A stretch of DNA of 33,916 nt from contig NZ_UYXQ01000037.1 in the NCBI RefSeq assembly GCF_900624995.1, positions 1-33,916 on the forward strand. The letters run 5' to 3'. Source of the DNA: Pseudomonas antarctica. Lineage in GTDB: Bacteria > Pseudomonadota > Gammaproteobacteria > Pseudomonadales > Pseudomonadaceae. How positions within the stretch are numbered: the stretch's first letter is position 1; each line of letters starts with the position of its first letter. The notes beneath the pieces were generated by a model. It was not told the DNA's origin. It did no database searches and worked only from the letters and a program-made list of their open reading frames with translations. Shown in pieces: positions 7,237-14,319 of this stretch. Both the position numbers and the translations under genes were made by a program.

Positions 7237-7650
7237 GAACGGGTGCTGGGGCAACGCCCTCAATCCGCTGGACACCCGCACGGTGGTCAAGGATTTCGGC
7301 GACTGGCGCGAGCTCTCTGGTCAGAAGAACTTCTGCTCCGGCGCCAGCGACTCGGAAATGCTCATCGCCTCGGCGGTCGATGAAAGCGCCGGCGGCAAAC
7401 TGCTGATCGCGGCCATTGCCAGCGGGCGCAGCGGCGTCACCTTGCACAACCATCGGCCAGCGCCAGGCCTCGAACGTGCTGCGCCATTAGGGCGAGTTCT
7501 GGATGGCGCTTGAAGGTGTGCGCCTGCTGGTGGAGCACGCTGGCGCAACCTGCGCACGCAAACCCTACACGACCTGGTGGACTACAAACTCCACGAACTG
7601 GGGACTGGGCGCTGAACCCGTCCCTGCCGATTCCAACGTTCTACTCTTAA
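7237..7650 (+). pseudogene. msuC: broken acyl-CoA-dehydrogenase-like flavin monooxygenase (msuC-like)
   Basis: Frame by frame the DNA encodes pieces of one protein of the MsuC/DszC/SfnB family. First comes WGNALNPLDTRTV and then DFGDWRELSGQKNFCSGA up to about 7446. After a frameshift comes IGQRQAS, an in-frame TAG at about 7488, then GEFWMALEGVRLLVEH. After another shift come WRNLRTQTLHDLVDYK, and after a last shift WALNPSLPIPTFYS with a stop at 7648-7650. The substrate-cap region between GQRQ and the C-terminal helices is missing, as is the N-terminal third. With at least three frame changes, a stop and deletions, it cannot make an active enzyme. MsuC oxidises methanesulfinate in the msuEDC pathway. 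The remnant ends 11 bp before the intact sfnR start. Confidence 0.7.
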
Positions 7651-7661
7651 GAGAGGTGCCC

Positions 7662-8765
7662 ATGCAGCTGTTGACCCTACCGCCCTCGCCCGCCCTCGCG
7701 ACCTCTATCCGCGCCACGGCCCAGGTCTTCGAAGACCCCAAATCCCAGGCGCTGCTTGCCCACATCCAGCAAGTGGCGCCCAGCGAGGCCAGCGTGCTGA
7801 TCATCGGCGAAACCGGTACCGGTAAAGAGCTGGTGGCGCGCCATATCCATAACCTCAGTGCGCGGCGCAACCGGCCGTTCATGGCGGTCAATTGCGGTGC
7901 GTTTTCTGAATCACTGGTCGAAGCCGAACTGTTCGGCCATGAAAAAGGCGCGTTTACCGGCGCCCTCAGCGCCAAAGCCGGCTGGTTCGAAGAGGCCGAC
8001 GGCGGTACCTTGTTTCTGGATGAAATTGGCGATTTGCCGATGGCGATCCAGGTCAAGTTGCTGCGCGTGTTGCAGGAACGCGAAGTGGTGCGTCTGGGTT
8101 CGCGCAAGAGCATTCCAATTGATGTACGCGTACTGGCCGCCACCAACGTACAGCTGGAAAAAGCCATCAACGCCGGGCATTTTCGCGAAGACCTCTACTA
8201 CCGTCTCGACGTGGTCAGCCTGGAACTGAGCCCGCTGCGCGAGCGCCCCGGCGATATCCTGCCGCTGACCCGGCACTTCATCGAAGCCTACAGCCAGCGT
8301 CTCGGTTACGGCCCGATCACTATCAGCCGTGAGGCCGAACACAAGCTCAAAAGCTACCGCTGGCCGGGCAATATTCGCGAGCTGGAAAACGTGATTCACC
8401 ACACTTTGCTGATCTGCCGTAACGGCGTGATCGAACGCGATGATTTACGCCTGTCGAACATGCGCATCGAGCGCCAGGACAACAGCCAGCACGGCACCGA
8501 CAACAGCGCCGAAGCGTTACTGGCGCGCGCCTTTCAAAAGCTGTTCGAGGAACAGGCTGGCGCCCTGCACGAAAAAGTCGAGGACGCGTTATTGCGCGCG
8601 GCTTATCGCTTCAGCCATTACAACCAGGTGCACACCGCCAACCTGCTGGGCTTGAGCCGTAACGTCACGCGCACCCGCTTGATCAAAATTGGCGAGTTGG
8701 CGGTGAACAAGCGCCGTCCCGGGGAAAACGTGCAAGGCGAGCGCATGTTGCACCTATCCATTTAG
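7662..8765 (+). CDS. sfnR: SfnR-type sigma-54-dependent activator
   Basis: A 367-residue enhancer-binding protein with no N-terminal sensory domain. After about 25 residues it goes straight into the AAA+ domain: Walker A GETGTGKE (49-56), the sigma-54 contact loop GAFTGA (96-101) and Walker B GGTLFLDE (114-121). A Fis-type helix-turn-helix ends the protein (NQVHTANLLGLSRNVTRTRL). This size and layout match SfnR, which activates genes for dimethyl sulfone and methanesulfonate use when sulfate is scarce. I start at the ATG at 7662, preceded by GAGAGG, just after the dead msuC-like gene. The frame is open further upstream, but that part encodes the remnant. All motifs are intact, so the regulator outlived its adjacent operon and may act on sfn genes elsewhere. 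Its last 12 bp overlap the convergent monooxygenase gene. Confidence 0.85.
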   Translation: MQLLTLPPSPALATSIRATAQVFEDPKSQALLAHIQQVAPSEASVLIIGETGTGKELVARHIHNLSARRNRPFMAVNCGAFSESLVEAELFGHEKGAFTGALSAKAGWFEEADGGTLFLDEIGDLPMAIQVKLLRVLQEREVVRLGSRKSIPIDVRVLAATNVQLEKAINAGHFREDLYYRLDVVSLELSPLRERPGDILPLTRHFIEAYSQRLGYGPITISREAEHKLKSYRWPGNIRELENVIHHTLLICRNGVIERDDLRLSNMRIERQDNSQHGTDNSAEALLARAFQKLFEEQAGALHEKVEDALLRAAYRFSHYNQVHTANLLGLSRNVTRTRLIKIGELAVNKRRPGENVQGERMLHLSI

Positions 8766-9119
8766 GCGGCAGTGCAACGCATTGTCATGGCTGCGCTCAA
8801 AACTGCGCAGCACCTGAAACGAACCAAAGGTCACCGCCGTGGCCTGATGGGCGCGGATCAGCGCCCAGAAATCTTCCTCGCCGTGCTCAAAGCATTTGAA
8901 GGCAGCCTCGCCCTCCTCGCGCGAGCGCCATTGCAGGTAATTGAGCACCCGCCGCCCGTCATCGCTGACTTGCACACTCGCATTGATAAAGCCGCCATGG
9001 CCCTGGGCCAAGCGCTCGCTTTGGGTGGACAACGCCGCCACCAGCGCCCGTTGCTGCCGGGGCTCGATCTGAAACTCGATCAGTTGAGTGAAGCTGCGAT
9101 TTTTCTCTGATACCGGCAT
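8754..9119 (-). CDS. antibiotic biosynthesis monooxygenase (ABM) domain protein, SoxR-controlled
   Basis: A 121-residue small ferredoxin-like (dimeric alpha-beta barrel) protein of the ABM family. It shows FTQLIEFQIEPRQQ at the start, a central GGFINASVQVSDDGRRVLNY strand pair and the LQWRSREEGEAAF helix. Such cofactor-free proteins oxidise quinols or act in redox stress. I chose the ATG at 9117-9119, preceded by AGGGGAG. The open frame to 9278 would run through the promoter. The gene diverges from soxR and has a SoxR box in a 19-bp promoter spacer (9169-9199), so it should be induced by redox-cycling compounds. From memory, P. aeruginosa has the same arrangement (PA2274 beside soxR PA2273). 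Its enzymatic substrate is unknown. Confidence 0.82.
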   Translation of the reverse strand: MPVSEKNRSFTQLIEFQIEPRQQRALVAALSTQSERLAQGHGGFINASVQVSDDGRRVLNYLQWRSREEGEAAFKCFEHGEEDFWALIRAHQATAVTFGSFQVLRSFERSHDNALHCRLNG

Positions 9120-9168
9120 GAACACTCCCCTTTCTCTGTAGGCAGAATCTTGCGATTCGATGCCACGC

Positions 9169-9199
9169 AGGGTAAAACCTCTAGTTAAGTCAAGGTCAA
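9169..9199 (-). promoter_or_regulatory. SoxR-dependent promoter with SoxR box in a 19-bp spacer
   Basis: Reading left, -35 TTGACC (9194-9199) and -10 TACCCT (9169-9174) are 19 bp apart, the over-long spacing typical of MerR-family activation. Inside it, CCTCTAGTTAAGTCAAGG (9178-9195) matches the SoxR consensus CCTCAAGTTAACTTGAGG at 14 of 18 positions. It faces the ABM gene, with soxR divergent on the other side. Confidence 0.82.
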
Positions 9200-9219
9200 G
9201 CATTGTTTCGGAGTTTTTC

Positions 9220-9669
9220 ATGCTCAACAAAGCACTTACCGTCGGCCAATTGGCCGCCCGCAGTGGTGTCGCGGTCACGGCCCTGCACTTCTATGAAGCC
9301 AAGGGGTTGATCAAGAGCAATCGTAATGCCGGCAACCAGCGGCGCTACCCACGGGATGTGTTGCGCCGAGTGGTGGTAATCAAAATAGCCCAGCGTTTGG
9401 GGATTGCGCTGGCAACGATTGGCGAGGCGTTGCAGACGTTGCCGGATGGGCGCACGCCCACCACTAAAGACTGGGAACGGTTGTCGGCGCTGTGGCGAGA
9501 GGATCTGGATGATCGCATCAACAAATTGATGCTGCTGCGCGACAAGCTCAGTGGGTGTATCGGGTGTGGGTGTTTGTCACTGGAGGCCTGCCCGTTGCGT
9601 AATCAGGGGGATCAGCTTGGTGAGCGCGGGCCGGGGGCGCAGTTGTTAGAACCCACCGAAAAAAACTGA
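9220..9669 (+). CDS. soxR: SoxR, redox-sensing MerR-family regulator
   Basis: A 149-residue [2Fe-2S] transcription factor. It has the N-terminal MerR helix-turn-helix (LTVGQLAARSGVAVTALHFYEAKGL, residues about 6-30), a dimerisation helix, and the four cluster cysteines Cys113, Cys116, Cys118 and Cys124 in CIGCGCLSLEAC. Oxidation of the cluster by redox-cycling compounds twists the promoter DNA and activates the target. The ATG at 9220 gives the canonical length; the frame is open to 9160 but that part overlaps the SoxR promoter. In pseudomonads SoxR typically controls pumps and monooxygenases rather than soxS. Here the divergent ABM gene is the visible target. Confidence 0.95.
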   Translation: MLNKALTVGQLAARSGVAVTALHFYEAKGLIKSNRNAGNQRRYPRDVLRRVVVIKIAQRLGIALATIGEALQTLPDGRTPTTKDWERLSALWREDLDDRINKLMLLRDKLSGCIGCGCLSLEACPLRNQGDQLGERGPGAQLLEPTEKN

Positions 9670-9686
9670 AGTAAAAGCCCGATCAC

Positions 9687-9701
9687 TGTTGCCTGGCAAC
9701 A
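9687..9701. promoter_or_regulatory. palindrome TGTTGCC-T-GGCAACA
   Basis: Perfect 7-bp arms with a single-base centre. It is the same motif as at 6986-7001. It lies 17 bp after soxR and about 85 bp before the VOC gene start. There is no T-run, so an operator is more likely than a terminator. Confidence 0.4.
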
Positions 9702-9718
9702 CCTCGTCGGCTAGCCAC

Positions 9719-9739
9719 AGGCCACGCGATACGTGGCCT
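9719..9739. promoter_or_regulatory. inverted repeat AGGCCACG-N5-CGTGGCCT before the VOC gene
   Basis: Perfect 8-bp arms around CGATA. Its right arm touches a -10-like TATAGT (9739-9744) about 40 bp before the VOC start codon. That position suits a repressor site. A hairpin terminator for soxR is less likely because no T-run follows. Confidence 0.4.
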
Positions 9740-9784
9740 ATAGTGAAAAGGCCTGCCTGCACACTGACAACCAAGGAGGACGAT

Positions 9785-10243
9785 ATGAGCGTCAAACCTA
9801 TCCCTGAGGGTTATCACAGCGTCACGCCCTATATGGGTATCGACAACGCCGCCCAAGCCATCGAGTTCTACCAGAAAGCCTTCGGCGCCACACAGGTCAT
9901 GCGCCTGGACATGCCCGACGGCAAAGTCGGCCACGCCGAGCTGCGTATTGGCGACTCGGCAATCATGCTCGGCTCACCCTGCGCTGACATGGCCCTGCGC
10001 AACCCGGCCGAACACACCAGTGTTGGCCTGCACTTGTACGTCAATGACGTGGATGCGCAATTCAAACAAGCCGTTGCAGCAGGCGCCAGCGTGGTGTCCG
10101 AGCCGCAGGATCAGTTCTATGGCGACCGCTCGGCGAGCGTTAAGGATCCGTTCGGCCACCTGTGGTTCCTGGCCACGCGCAAGGAAGACCTGACTGAGGA
10201 GCAGATCCGCCAGCGCGCCATGCAGATGTTCAAGCAAGGCTGA
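9785..10243 (+). CDS. VOC-family protein (PhnB/glyoxalase-like)
   Basis: A 152-residue vicinal-oxygen-chelate fold protein made of two beta-alpha-beta-beta-beta modules. It starts IPEGYHSVTPYMGIDNAAQAIEFYQKAFG, the classic PhnB/COG2764 beginning, and has the second module from about residue 80 (VGLHLYVNDVDAQFKQAVAAGA), ending with KDPFGHLWFLATR. Members bind a divalent metal through His/Glu ligands and catalyse isomerisation or bind small molecules or drugs. The reaction here is unknown. A strong AAGGAGGA lies just before the ATG, suggesting high expression. It is monocistronic, with inverted repeats upstream (9719-9739) and a REP-like hairpin downstream (10272-10295). Confidence 0.88.
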   Translation: MSVKPIPEGYHSVTPYMGIDNAAQAIEFYQKAFGATQVMRLDMPDGKVGHAELRIGDSAIMLGSPCADMALRNPAEHTSVGLHLYVNDVDAQFKQAVAAGASVVSEPQDQFYGDRSASVKDPFGHLWFLATRKEDLTEEQIRQRAMQMFKQG

Positions 10244-10271
10244 GTTTCCTGGCCGCATACACATCCAAATA

Positions 10272-10295
10272 TGGGAGCGGGCGTGCTCGCTCCCA
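10272..10295. repeat. short REP-like hairpin
   Basis: TGGGAGCG and CGCTCCCA (perfect 8-bp arms) enclose a short GC-rich loop. The left arm matches the REP sequence seen at 28715 and 28834. It lies 28 bp after the VOC gene and could serve as its transcript end. Confidence 0.6.
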
Positions 10296-10423
10296 CCGTC
10301 GACCTTCATCGCTTGGAAGGTCAGGCTCCTACACACTTCATGAACACCCCCTCCACGCTTTCCCCCTTGCCCCGAACGCCGCGTGATTCCACGATGCAGG
10401 CAATCATCACGAGGAGTCATTCC

Positions 10424-11299
10424 ATGTTCGCCGGATTCCAAAAAGACCAGTGCCACGTCAATGGCGTGAACATCAGCTACCGCAAAGGCGGTACAGGTCC
10501 CGGCCTGCTCCTGCTGCACGGGCACCCACAAACCCACGTCATCTGGCACAAAGTCGCCGAACAGCTGGCCGAGCATTTCACCGTGGTCGCGGCCGACCTG
10601 CGCGGTTATGGCGACAGCAGCAAGCCGCCAGCCGATGACCAACACGCCAACCACTCGAAACGCAAAATGGCCCGCGACAGCATCGAGCTGATGCAGGCCT
10701 TAGGCTTGGATACCTTTTCGGTGCTGGCCCACGACCGTGGCGCCCGCGTTGCCCATCGCCTGGCGCTGGATCATCCAAAAGCGCTGCAACGCATGGTATT
10801 GCTGGATATTGCACCGACCCTGTCGATGTACGCCCAGACCAATGAAGCGTTCGCCCGCGCCTACTGGCACTGGTTCTTCCTGATCCGCCCGGCGCCATTG
10901 CCGGAAGCCTTGATCGAGAGCACCCCGGAACTGTACCTGCACAGCGTGATGGGCAGCCGCAGCGCGGGGCTCAAGCCGTTCACCGATGAAGCCTTTGCCG
11001 AATACCTGCGCTGCCTGCAATTGCCCGGCACGGCTCGCGGCATCTGCGAAGACTACCGTGCTGCCGCCGGTATCGACCTTGAGCACGACCAGGCGGATAT
11101 CGACGCTGGTAAACACCTGAACCTGCCGTTACTGGTGATGTGGGGCGCCGAAGGCACCGTCGGCCGCTGTTTCGACCCGCTCAAGGAGTGGCAGAAAGTC
11201 GCCACCGACGTGCGTGGCAAAGCCCTGCCGGCCGGCCATTACATTGCCGAAGAAGTCCCTGAATTGTTGCTGGGCGAAGTCCTCAGCTTTCTTCGCTGA
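10424..11299 (+). CDS. alpha/beta hydrolase, haloacetate (fluoroacetate) dehalogenase-like
   Basis: A 291-residue cytosolic alpha/beta hydrolase that follows fluoroacetate dehalogenases along its length. The oxyanion segment is LLHGHPQ (30-36). The nucleophile Asp104 sits in AHDRGARVAHR with the carboxylate-binding Arg105 and Arg108. The acid Asp128 is in LLDIAPT. The halide-pocket pair His149/Trp150 is in RAYWHWFF, the pocket Tyr in CEDYRAA, and the catalytic His in AGHYIAEE near residue 270. All key residues are present, so C-halogen cleavage of a haloacetate is plausible, although an epoxide or ester substrate cannot be excluded. GAGGAG precedes the ATG at 10424. It stands between the VOC gene and a LysR gene and may be monocistronic. 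Confidence 0.82.
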   Translation: MFAGFQKDQCHVNGVNISYRKGGTGPGLLLLHGHPQTHVIWHKVAEQLAEHFTVVAADLRGYGDSSKPPADDQHANHSKRKMARDSIELMQALGLDTFSVLAHDRGARVAHRLALDHPKALQRMVLLDIAPTLSMYAQTNEAFARAYWHWFFLIRPAPLPEALIESTPELYLHSVMGSRSAGLKPFTDEAFAEYLRCLQLPGTARGICEDYRAAAGIDLEHDQADIDAGKHLNLPLLVMWGAEGTVGRCFDPLKEWQKVATDVRGKALPAGHYIAEEVPELLLGEVLSFLR

Positions 11300-11335
11300 A
11301 GCCATTGCACTGAACCCTGTAGCTGCGTGACCTGA

Positions 11336-11449
11336 AACACCCGCCTCGCAGGCTGCCAGATCTTGGCGGTGCCGTTCCTGGCCCAGGTGACCAAAAAGCG
11401 CGGTCGGCCTGCGCGCGTTGCGGCACAGGCCAAGATCACTGCCGAGTAA
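11336..11449 (+). pseudogene. possible C-terminal remnant of an unidentified gene
   Basis: Between the hydrolase and the LysR gene an open stretch without start codon ends at TAA (11447-11449). It reads LAVPFLAQVTKKRGRPARVA followed by AQAKITAE. The KKRGRPAR part resembles an AT-hook. It looks like the tail of a coding sequence whose front is gone, but I cannot name the family, and chance openness in GC-rich DNA is possible. Confidence 0.3.
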
Positions 11450-11494
11450 ACACCGATGCTATTGTGGCGGCTCATACCGCTACGTCTGTTTCTG

Positions 11495-12409
11495 ATGACT
11501 CATAAGAAAGATACCGTGCCCCTACCCGAAGACCTGCGGGTGTTCCTCACTGTGATCCGCAAGGCTGGCTTTGCCGCCGCCGCCGATGAGCTGGGGCTGT
11601 CGCCTGCGTATGTCAGCAAGCGCATCCAGATCCTCGAAACCACCCTGGCCACGCGCCTGTTGCACCGCACCAGCCGGCGTATCGCCCTGACCGAAGACGG
11701 TGAACGGGTGCAGCGCTGGGCAGTGCGCATCCTCGAAGATTTCCAGCAACTTCGCGATGAACTCTCCGACGCCCATGACAGCCCGCGCGGCCATCTGCAC
11801 CTGTGCAGCAGCTTCGGCTTTGGCCGCAATCATGTGGCGCCTGCCCTGTCATTGCTGGCCGAGCGGTACCCCGACCTGGAAATTCGCCTGGACCTGTTCG
11901 ACCGCGTGGTGGACATCGTCAGCGAAGGCTTCGACCTGGAGATCCGCGTGGGCGATGACATCCCCGGCCAGCACATCGGCCGACGCCTAGTGAGCAACCG
12001 CCGGGTGCTGTGCGCCGCTCCGGCCTATCTCAAACGCCGTGGCACGCCACAACAGTTAAGCGATCTGGAGCAACACGACTGCTTGGTGATCAAGGAACGC
12101 GACAACGCCTTCGGCATCTGGAACCTGGAGCGTGACGGCGCCCCCGACAGCGTGCGCGTGCGCGGGCCGCTGTCTTCCAACAATGGCGAAATCGTATTGC
12201 AGTGGGCCCTGGACGGGCGCGGCGTGTTACTGCGCTCGATGTGGGACGTGAAGGCGTTGCTGGAACAGGGCGAGCTGGTGCAGGTGCTGCACGACTACAC
12301 CCAGAGTGCCAACGTGTGGGCGGTGTACCCGACACGTTTGGCCTACTCCGGGAAATTAAGGGCCTGTGTGGAATTTTTGCAGGAGCACTTCAAGGGGTTG
12401 TCGATTTGA
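11495..12409 (+). CDS. LysR-family transcriptional regulator
   Basis: A 304-residue LTTR. The winged helix-turn-helix occupies about 10-68 (FLTVIRKAGFAAAADELGLS, then LETTLATRLLHRTSRRI) and a periplasmic-binding-protein-like effector domain follows from about residue 90. It belongs to the DmlR-like subgroup judging by the GHLHLCSSFGFGRNHVAPAL segment. The ATG at 11495 gives MTHKKDTVPLPEDLRVF. The open frame begins at 11456 with a hydrophobic extension unlike the family. The gene converges on the MFS gene, overlapping it by 20 bp at the 3' ends. Its target may be the leuC-leuD-MFS group or a gene elsewhere; the usual divergent arrangement is absent. Confidence 0.85.
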   Translation: MTHKKDTVPLPEDLRVFLTVIRKAGFAAAADELGLSPAYVSKRIQILETTLATRLLHRTSRRIALTEDGERVQRWAVRILEDFQQLRDELSDAHDSPRGHLHLCSSFGFGRNHVAPALSLLAERYPDLEIRLDLFDRVVDIVSEGFDLEIRVGDDIPGQHIGRRLVSNRRVLCAAPAYLKRRGTPQQLSDLEQHDCLVIKERDNAFGIWNLERDGAPDSVRVRGPLSSNNGEIVLQWALDGRGVLLRSMWDVKALLEQGELVQVLHDYTQSANVWAVYPTRLAYSGKLRACVEFLQEHFKGLSI

Positions 12410-13631
12410 CTTCCCGGCTGGCGCTGTAGCCCAGCCATACCGTCATGACCACCAAGGCCGTCAGCGGCAGCCCATGAAATAGCACAATCACCTGCGCCGG
12501 CGTCCACGTCAGGTAAAACGGCCCGACCACCAACATGCCTACACCGAAGCCAGCCATCTGGATCAGGGTCAATAAGCTGAACAGCGGCAGGCGCAGGCTG
12601 TCAGGCTCGCTTTGCGCGCGGCAGACCAACGCCACCTCGGACACGCCATCGCCCAACCCGGCCCACACCACCCACAGCAGCGCCAGCCACAGCTCGGTTT
12701 GCTGAAAGGTCATGATAAAGCCGCTGGACATCAACACCACGCCCAGCATAAACAGGCGCTCCATGGCTTGAGTGCCACGGCGTTTTAACAGCGCACTGGC
12801 GATTCGCGCGCCGATAAACTTTCCACACGCCCACACTGCCAGCAGGTAACCCATGACGGTCTTGGCCGTGTCCGGCGAGATGTACTGCGACAGCACCGGC
12901 CAGCCGACGTTATGCGCCGCGCTGCCGAGGGTGTCGAGCATGCTGATCAACAGCACCGCCGCCAGCACCGGCGCGCCACGCAGGCCTTGGGTCAGCTCGC
13001 GCCATTCAGCCCAAAGCCCACGATGTGCGGCGACGACGACTGAGTACAACCCACGCAACGGCAGGATCAGGCACGCAGCCAGGACGTAGGTGCCGATGTT
13101 GACGGCAAACACCGACTCGAATCCTCCGGTGGCAATCAGTAACCCGGACAGCAGGCTGCCGAAGACCGCACCCGTGGCCGCCGCCGACGTGATCCAGGCA
13201 TTGGTGCTCACCCGCTGTTCAAGCGCGACCCAGGTCGGCAACTGGCTGTTCAGGCCAATCGCAAACAGCGAATTGCATAAGCCAATGCCAAACGCGATAA
13301 AGGGCAGCACGCTGAGTTGATGCGCCGGTATCAGCACCAACAGCGGCGTCAGCAACAGCGCCCTCGCTAAGTCGAGCCCCGCCAACGTGCCACGCCCGGC
13401 AAAGCGCCGGAAAAACGGGATGCCGAACAGGCTGGCGACAATGCCACCGGTGACGCGGCACGCCAGGAAAATACTGACAAACACCACGCTTTGGCTGAGC
13501 CAATAGACATAGGTGGACAGCGCCACCATGTTGAGGAATGCGCCGAAATCCGAGACGCCGCGGGCGAAGATGATCAAGCGTGCGTTGCGGGTCGACCGCG
13601 TTGCTTCAGGCTCAATGTTGAGCACGTCCAT
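12390..13631 (-). CDS. MFS transporter, DHA3 (MefA-like) efflux type
   Basis: A 413-residue inner-membrane protein with about twelve helices in two halves. The N-terminal part (RLIIFARGVSDFGAFLNMVA) and the central loop after helix 6 fit the drug:H+ antiporter DHA3 group related to macrolide exporters. I start at the ATG at 13629-13631, nine bases after AAGGGAA. A GTG at 13640 lies directly against that sequence, too close for initiation. The gene follows leuD by 73 bp on the same strand, so it is probably the third gene of a leuC-leuD-MFS transcript. That context suggests export of a product made by the dehydratase, but the substrate is unknown. Confidence 0.82.
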   Translation of the reverse strand: MDVLNIEPEATRSTRNARLIIFARGVSDFGAFLNMVALSTYVYWLSQSVVFVSIFLACRVTGGIVASLFGIPFFRRFAGRGTLAGLDLARALLLTPLLVLIPAHQLSVLPFIAFGIGLCNSLFAIGLNSQLPTWVALEQRVSTNAWITSAAATGAVFGSLLSGLLIATGGFESVFAVNIGTYVLAACLILPLRGLYSVVVAAHRGLWAEWRELTQGLRGAPVLAAVLLISMLDTLGSAAHNVGWPVLSQYISPDTAKTVMGYLLAVWACGKFIGARIASALLKRRGTQAMERLFMLGVVLMSSGFIMTFQQTELWLALLWVVWAGLGDGVSEVALVCRAQSEPDSLRLPLFSLLTLIQMAGFGVGMLVVGPFYLTWTPAQVIVLFHGLPLTALVVMTVWLGYSASREVKSTTP

Positions 13632-13704
13632 GTCAGGCACTTCCCTTTATTATCATGAGCCGACTTCCTTGTCGGTCCCACTTAAGGCCAAGGCGCCTGG
13701 CGTG

Positions 13705-14319
13705 TCAACCGAGCCAGGGATTGTTGGCCAAATGTTGGCGCTCGAAGGCCTTGATCTGTTCACTGCGCTGCAAGGTGCTGCCAATCGCGTCCAGGCCCAA
13801 TAGCAACGCGGTCTTGCGCAACGTGTCCAGCTGGAACGGGATGACACTACCATCGGCCAAACGAATGTCCTGTGCCGCCAGATCTACGCTGATCTGCGCC
13901 TGGGCAGCCGTGCTGACGGTCTGCCCGAGTCTTTGCAACACCGCCTCGTCCAAGGTAATCAACAACACCCCGTTACGCTGACAGTTGTCATAGAAAATCC
14001 CGGCAAAGCTGCTGCCGATCAGCGCGCGGATGCCCATTTGTTTCAAGCCCCACACCGCGTGTTCGCGGCTGGAGCCACAGCCAAAGTTCGGCCCAACCAC
14101 CATAAAACTCGCGCCCTGCCAGGCCGGCTGGTTGAGCACAAACTCAGGGTTGGGCTCGCCCGACGCCAAAAAGCGCAGGTCGAAGAACAGCCCACGGTCG
14201 AGGCCGCTGCGGTCGATGCCCTTGAGGAACTGCTTGGGCATGATCACGTCCGTGTCGATATTCGCCGCCAGCATCGGCGCGGCCTTGCCGGTGACCTGCG
14301 TAAAAGGTTGCAGGCTCAT
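13705..14319 (-). CDS. leuD: 3-isopropylmalate dehydratase small subunit family (LeuD paralogue)
   Basis: A 204-residue swivel-domain subunit of the aconitase superfamily. It has IDTDVIMPKQFLKGI near the start, and the substrate-recognition segment VGPNFGCGSSREHAVWGL, followed by SSFAGIFYDNC. The usual motif in LeuD is SFADIFYNNC, so it is slightly divergent. Paired with the large subunit it isomerises 2- and 3-isopropylmalate, or a related hydroxyacid pair. Its ATG overlaps the stop of leuC by four bases (ATGA), so the two are translationally coupled and made in equal amounts. leuB is not next to it, unlike the usual leuCDB order in Pseudomonas, so it may be a specialised second copy. Confidence 0.85.
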   Translation of the reverse strand: MSLQPFTQVTGKAAPMLAANIDTDVIMPKQFLKGIDRSGLDRGLFFDLRFLASGEPNPEFVLNQPAWQGASFMVVGPNFGCGSSREHAVWGLKQMGIRALIGSSFAGIFYDNCQRNGVLLITLDEAVLQRLGQTVSTAAQAQISVDLAAQDIRLADGSVIPFQLDTLRKTALLLGLDAIGSTLQRSEQIKAFERQHLANNPWLG

